34,363 nucleotides of DNA from Sporichthyaceae bacterium (lineage in GTDB: Bacteria > Actinomycetota > Actinomycetes > Sporichthyales > Sporichthyaceae): positions 1 to 34,363 of the forward strand of contig DASXPS010000123.1 in NCBI GenBank assembly GCA_036493475.1, given 5' to 3'. The translations under genes and the position numbers were made by a program. Below, one piece after another: positions 31,336 to 34,363 of the stretch (the stretch's first letter is position 1; every line of letters starts with the position of its first letter). Under the pieces are notes generated by a model. That model was not told the DNA's origin and did not search any database. It worked only from the letters and a program-made list of their open reading frames with translations.

Positions 31336-31350
31336 CGGTGCCCGGCACCG
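31336..31350. repeat. 15-bp GC palindrome in the spacer after the small membrane protein
   Basis: CGGTGCC-C-GGCACCG is a perfect 15-base palindrome. A second small hairpin, GTGCA/TGCAC, lies at about 31430-31447, just past the stop of the minus-strand gene at 31456. Together they may act as a rho-independent-like end without a T-tract. In DNA this GC-rich, chance cannot be excluded. Confidence 0.35.
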
Positions 31351-31455
31351 CGGGCCGGAACGACGTCGTCCAGAGGATGTGCGTGCCGGATGCGGTTGGG
31401 GACGTGATCGCCCCGGGGTTCGGGTGCTGTGCACCGGCGGCTGCACCGCCCCGGC

Positions 31456-31665
31456 CTAGCGTCGGTGCACGAAATGGGGGGCGATCACCGAGACGAGCAC
31501 GCCGAGCACCAGGTAGTAAACGAACGGCCCCGGCGTCGCGCGCAGCGCCAACTTGCGAGCCTGATGGCGGGAGCCCGCCGCCCAGGCCCGGTCGTAGGCG
31601 ACCACGTAGGACACGACACCCGCGATGCAGGCGGCGATAAACGACAGTGCCAGCAGCTCGTTCAT
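31456..31665 (-). CDS. Small membrane protein, two TM segments, unknown function
   Basis: A 69-residue protein starting at ATG 31663-31665. Two hydrophobic stretches (LLALSFIAACIAGVVSYVVAY and FVYYLVLGVLVSVIA) flank a basic loop (RHQARKLALR), which suggests a helical hairpin with the loop on the cytoplasmic side. The ATG overlaps the TGA of an upstream frame (ATGA, 31662-31665), so it may have been translated by coupling to a gene that now looks broken. The frame continues open upstream to 31761, but that part is Arg/Gln-rich shadow. No family recognised. Confidence 0.6.
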   Translation of the reverse strand: MNELLALSFIAACIAGVVSYVVAYDRAWAAGSRHQARKLALRATPGPFVYYLVLGVLVSVIAPHFVHRR

Positions 31666-31960
31666 CTGCTGCCAGCGTGAACCTCCGCGGCTTTCCTGTC
31701 GAGTTCCTTTGCCGATTCGACGATCAACGGGCGCACCGTCACGTTGCTGCCGTTGAACCATGCGTTGCCCGACGGCCGGTCAGCGAATCGACATCGTTCG
31801 AGGTCAGGTCGTTGTAGCGGCCGCCACCGGCGGCCACCGCGGTACGCCATCCGCCCTGGTGACCGAAATGCGGGGCCAGGCCGACGGAGCCCGTTATGAC
31901 CTCATCGGTGCGGGTGGCCCGGGCGCTGATGGAGCCGGTGGCCGCCCGGGCGAACGCCAC
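31662..31960 (-). pseudogene. Possible frameshifted remnant upstream of the small membrane protein
   Basis: Two overlapping minus-strand frames look coding in different parts: 31739-31960, up to a segment reading GRYNDLTSNDVDSLTGR, and 31662-31850, from PSGNAWFNGSNVTVRPLIV onwards to the stop coupled with the next ATG. Joining them near 31785 by a one-base shift would give a single protein of about 100 residues. Outside the join each frame becomes Arg- or Ala-rich noise. This suggests a recent frameshift (or a sequencing error). I do not recognise the family. Confidence 0.35.
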
Positions 31961-32005
31961 GCTAACCCGACTCGCCGAGGTGTTCGGCGTCGATCTGACG
32001 TCGGC

Positions 32006-32326
32006 TCAGTCCTGAGGCGGCGTGGGCATGGCGTCCAACCGCATATTTCGGGCGCTGGAAACCTTGATCCCGTGTCGCTCACGGTCGGCCTGCAGCTCGC
32101 TCAGCACCGGGGCCGCGGCCTTGATGTCCGCCAGCGTGCCCCAGTAGGTGACCGCCGCCATCTCACCGGCCGCGGGGTTGGCGCCCCAGTACCCGAGCTT
32201 GAAGCCCGGCTGCTTCTCCAGCAGGCTCAGCGATTCTTTCGTGCTGGATTTCAGGTAATCCGCCGCCGCGGCGTCGTCGGCGTCGGGGGCGCAGTAGATC
32301 ACCACGCGCATCCAGGTCTCGGCCAT
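32006..32326 (-). CDS. ABM-like small protein, copy 2 (ferredoxin-like alpha/beta barrel)
   Basis: A 106-residue protein with an excellent ribosome site (GGAGGA, 5 bases before ATG 32324-32326). The repeated pattern (MRVVIYCAPDAD, then LEKQPGFKLGYWG, then AAVTYWGTLADIKAA) resembles antibiotic-biosynthesis-monooxygenase (ABM) or Dabb-type dimeric barrels, where QPGF precedes a strand. It is homologous along its length to the protein encoded immediately upstream, so the two arose by tandem duplication. Without the active-site Asn-Trp-His set of true ABM oxygenases being evident, the function is open: heme- or quinol-related oxygenase, or a binding protein. Confidence 0.7.
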   Translation of the reverse strand: MAETWMRVVIYCAPDADDAAAADYLKSSTKESLSLLEKQPGFKLGYWGANPAAGEMAAVTYWGTLADIKAAAPVLSELQADRERHGIKVSSARNMRLDAMPTPPQD

Positions 32327-32360
32327 GTGATTCCTCCAGGAAGGGTCGGCTCGCGGACAG

Positions 32361-32744
32361 TCAGTGGCGCTTGCGCCCGAAGCGACCGGCCAGCAAGCGG
32401 TGCTTGGGGGCCTCCTCCTCGGCCTCGTCGGATGACCACATCGAGATGGCCGGGACGGGGAACAAGCCGATGTTGTGCACCTCGAGCAAGCCCGCAGTGG
32501 AGTCGCGGATCGACTGGATTTTCGCCAGGGACGCCTCCGCGGCCTGGATGGCCTCCAGGCTGCCCCAGTAGGAGACAGCCGAGACGGTGTTGTCCTCGGG
32601 AGACTCGGCCCAGTAGGCGCTGCCGAACCCGGGCTGCGCTTCGAGAACGGACAACACGCTCGCGCTGCTCGCTTTGATCGATTCGATGGCCGCATCCGTG
32701 TCGGTGGCCGGTAATTGATAAGTGACGACTCGTAACCAGCTCAT
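32361..32744 (-). CDS. ABM-like small protein, copy 1 (ferredoxin-like alpha/beta barrel)
   Basis: A 127-residue protein. Core: MSWLRVVTYQLPATDTD, LEAQPGFGSAYWA, VSAVSYWGSLEAIQAAE and LAKIQSIRDSTAG, matching copy 2 strand by strand. It has an extra C-terminal tail of about 30 residues (acidic EAEEEAP, then basic RFGRKRH). It is 42 bases downstream of the Nei-type glycosylase gene and 34 bases upstream of copy 2, all on one strand. The two copies probably form a heterodimer or paired homodimers (inference). Confidence 0.7.
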   Translation of the reverse strand: MSWLRVVTYQLPATDTDAAIESIKASSASVLSVLEAQPGFGSAYWAESPEDNTVSAVSYWGSLEAIQAAEASLAKIQSIRDSTAGLLEVHNIGLFPVPAISMWSSDEAEEEAPKHRLLAGRFGRKRH

Positions 32745-32786
32745 GAACTGCCTTCCGAAGGCGGCGAAATCGACCTGGCACGCAGC

Positions 32787-33566
32787 CTATGGCTGACAAC
32801 GGGGGCACCAAAAGCTGCGCCGCGCCTGTTCATCGCCCAGTTCCTCCAGCTCGATGATGGTGCCGCAGCGCCGGCAGGGCCGTCCCGCCCGGTCGAACAC
32901 CCAGGTGTGCTCACCCGGGCGGGTATTGCCGGTGGTGGTCTGCCAGGGCCGGTCCAGGTTCGCCCGCAGCAGGCTGCGCGCCCGCTCCACCAACCCCGGC
33001 AGGTCCGGCACCTCGCCCACCGGCCGGCGGGGGTGGATGCCACGCAGGAACAGGGATTCCGCCCGATAGAAGGTGCCGATGCCGGCCAGGTTGCGCTGGT
33101 CCAGCAATGCCTCGCCGATGGTGCGGGCCGGCGCCGCGGTCAGCCGCCGCACCGCCTCGTCCAGATCCCAGTCCACACCGAGCAGATCCGGCCCGAGGTA
33201 ACCGAGGTGCGCCTCCTCCTCGGCGGTGCGGAAGAGCTCCACCACCGGCAGCCGGTAGCCGACCGCCTGCACCCGCGCCGTGGTCAACAGCACCCGGATC
33301 TGGTGCTCCGCACCGCCGGAGCGCCGGGCGCCGGCGGCGAACACCTTCCAGGTTCCGTCCATGCGCAGGTGGGTGTGCAGGGTGTGCTCGTTGTCCAGAT
33401 GGAACAGCTGGTGCTTGCCGCGGGAGCGCACGTCCCGCACCGTCACCCCGCGTAGATCCACGCTGGACAGCGTCGGCCGGCGCAGGTCCGCGCCGGTCAG
33501 CACCTGACCGGCCAGCGCCTTGTCCAACATGCGGCAGGCCCGCCAGACCACGTCTCCTTCCGGCAC
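32787..33566 (-). CDS. nei: Fpg/Nei-family DNA glycosylase/AP lyase
   Basis: A base-excision-repair enzyme of 259 residues. I set the start at the GTG at 33564-33566, because it gives Met-Pro-Glu-Gly-Asp: in this family the N-terminal Pro is the Schiff-base nucleophile and Glu the acid, and an ATG two codons earlier (33570-33572) would bury them. An SRGKHQLF lysine segment, the helix-two-turn-helix LDQRNLAGIGTFYRAE, and a C-terminal zinc finger (CRRC...CPRC) are all present. It resembles mycobacterial Nei-type proteins that cut oxidised pyrimidines and open AP sites. It is divergent from the MFS gene at 33678. Confidence 0.9.
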   Translation of the reverse strand: MPEGDVVWRACRMLDKALAGQVLTGADLRRPTLSSVDLRGVTVRDVRSRGKHQLFHLDNEHTLHTHLRMDGTWKVFAAGARRSGGAEHQIRVLLTTARVQAVGYRLPVVELFRTAEEEAHLGYLGPDLLGVDWDLDEAVRRLTAAPARTIGEALLDQRNLAGIGTFYRAESLFLRGIHPRRPVGEVPDLPGLVERARSLLRANLDRPWQTTTGNTRPGEHTWVFDRAGRPCRRCGTIIELEELGDEQARRSFWCPRCQP

Positions 33567-33677
33567 AACCATTCTTTATAGACACCTGGCGGCAGCAAGC
33601 TTGAACGACCCGGGCAAAACCGTTTGCGCGCTTCCGGATGATCATGGGGGGATAGCGGCGAGTGGGGGAGGGTCAGC

Positions 33678-34363
33678 GTGCGGCACACCCACCGAGTGCT
33701 GCTCGTCCTCGGGTTGGCCGCAGGGCCGGTGGTGGCGCTGGGCCTGGCCCGGTTCGCCTACTCCCTGCTGCTGCCGTCCATGCGCAGCGACCTGGGCTGG
33801 GGATTCACCGCCGCGGGTGCGATGAACTCCTCCAACGCACTCGGCTACATGATCGGCGCGGTCGCCACCGGCCCGGTGGTCGCCCGGTTCGGCGCGCGCA
33901 GCCCGTTCATCGTCGGCCTGCTGCTCACTACGGCGCTGCTCGCCGCGTCCGCGGGCACCGGAAACCTGGGCGTGCTGCTCGCGCTGCGCCTGGTGGTCGG
34001 CATCACCGGGGCGCTGGTGTTCGTCGCCGGTACCGGGCTGGCCAACCGGATCGCCCACGACGCCGGCTCCGGGGCGACCGCCTTGCTCGGGCTGTACTTC
34101 GCCGGTGGCGGCCTGGGCATCGTGCTGTCCGCCGGACTGGTGCCGCCGGTGGTGGACCGGGGCGGGGACTCCTGGCGGACAGGCTGGTTGGTGCTGGCTG
34201 CCGCCTCGGTGGTGGCGCTGGGCGCCGCGATCCCCGCAGCGTTGCGCTGCCCGGACGTACACCCGGCGCCGGCTCGACGGGTGCTCGGCTGGCCGGTTCG
34301 GGACTTCACGCCCTCGTTCATCGCCTACGCGTTCTTCGGCGCGGGCTACATCGCCTACATCAC
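33678..34363 (+). CDS. MFS transporter, YbfB/YjiJ type, N-terminal part
   Basis: A frame opens at the GTG at 33678-33680 and runs off the window end (228 codons visible). A GGGGGAGGG ribosome site is 5 bases upstream. The protein starts VRHTHRVLLVLGLAAGP, and the first helix contains LGLARFAYSLLLPSMRSDLG, the signature of the YbfB/YjiJ MFS family. Helices 2-6 follow (GYMIGAVATGPVVARFGARSP; VLLALRLVVGITGALVFVAGTG; LLGLYFAGGGLGIVLSAGLVP), then a loop and the start of helix 7. Substrate unknown. Confidence 0.82.
   Translation, partial: MRHTHRVLLVLGLAAGPVVALGLARFAYSLLLPSMRSDLGWGFTAAGAMNSSNALGYMIGAVATGPVVARFGARSPFIVGLLLTTALLAASAGTGNLGVLLALRLVVGITGALVFVAGTGLANRIAHDAGSGATALLGLYFAGGGLGIVLSAGLVPPVVDRGGDSWRTGWLVLAAASVVALGAAIPAALRCPDVHPAPARRVLGWPVRDFTPSFIAYAFFGAGYIAYI

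Noticed and set aside
31896-32015. A 39-residue plus-strand frame with a GGAG sequence before its ATG
   Set aside because: It overlaps the minus-strand remnant and the end of the ABM-like gene and has no recognisable family; too weak to list as a gene, though the sequence is not typical shadow.

Overview
The window is a very GC-rich chromosomal segment from an actinomycete (Actinomycetota). It has many GTG starts, stop/start overlaps of the ATGA/GTGA type, a DUF222-type HNH endonuclease tail, two luciferase-like (F420-type) oxidoreductases, and paired acyl-CoA dehydrogenases of the kind mycobacteria and relatives use on steroids and other bulky acids. The genus cannot be fixed from sequence reading alone. 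There is no rRNA, tRNA, CRISPR array, integrase or complete insertion sequence.

Layout. (1) The left edge is the C-terminus of an HNH protein. (2) 293-10324, minus strand: ten tightly packed genes, read from 10324 downwards, encode a zinc alcohol dehydrogenase, an acyl-CoA ligase, a TetR regulator, a crotonase lacking both catalytic glutamates, an alpha/beta hydrolase, an acyl-CoA dehydrogenase (ACAD), a thiolase, a hydroxyacyl-CoA-type SDR, a canonical enoyl-CoA hydratase and a shortened ACAD. This is a full activation and beta-oxidation set. (3) 10449-14406, plus strand, divergent from it: a Baeyer-Villiger monooxygenase, an ACAD and an esterase-like hydrolase. (4) 14393-15151 minus and 15230-18155 plus: two divergent SDRs, the second leading two ACADs. 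(5) 18171-21432, minus: two luciferase-like oxidoreductases and a kinase-fold phosphotransferase, divergent from a TetR gene (21463-22092). (6) 22123-27071: a DHA2 drug exporter, a small secreted four-cysteine protein, a second MFS transporter and a GH3 lipoprotein. (7) 27120-31229: a possible microprotein, an ACAD10/LvaA-like kinase, an SDR and a thiolase that duplicate genes of region 2, plus a TetR gene. (8) 31456-34363: a small membrane protein, a decayed frame, two tandem ABM-like proteins, a Nei-type DNA glycosylase and the start of a YbfB-type MFS transporter.

Working model (inference). Regions 2-4 form one catabolic supercluster for a cyclic, branched or terpenoid/steroid-like alcohol or ketone. 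Dehydrogenases make the ketone, the monooxygenase inserts oxygen, an esterase opens the ester or lactone, the ligase makes the CoA ester, and beta-oxidation finishes. The control DNA is unusually clear. A 17-bp palindrome fills the -35/-10 spacer of a strong, apparently leaderless monooxygenase promoter, and a related 17-bp site sits between the two SDRs. A perfect 16-bp palindrome is placed exactly midway between two divergent start codons at 21432/21463. A third operator type is shared by the SDR/TetR and thiolase promoters at 29.08 and 31.27 kb. The ACADs fall into two complementary pairs (one subunit keeps the catalytic Glu, the other the RxxFG motif) plus one self-sufficient enzyme.
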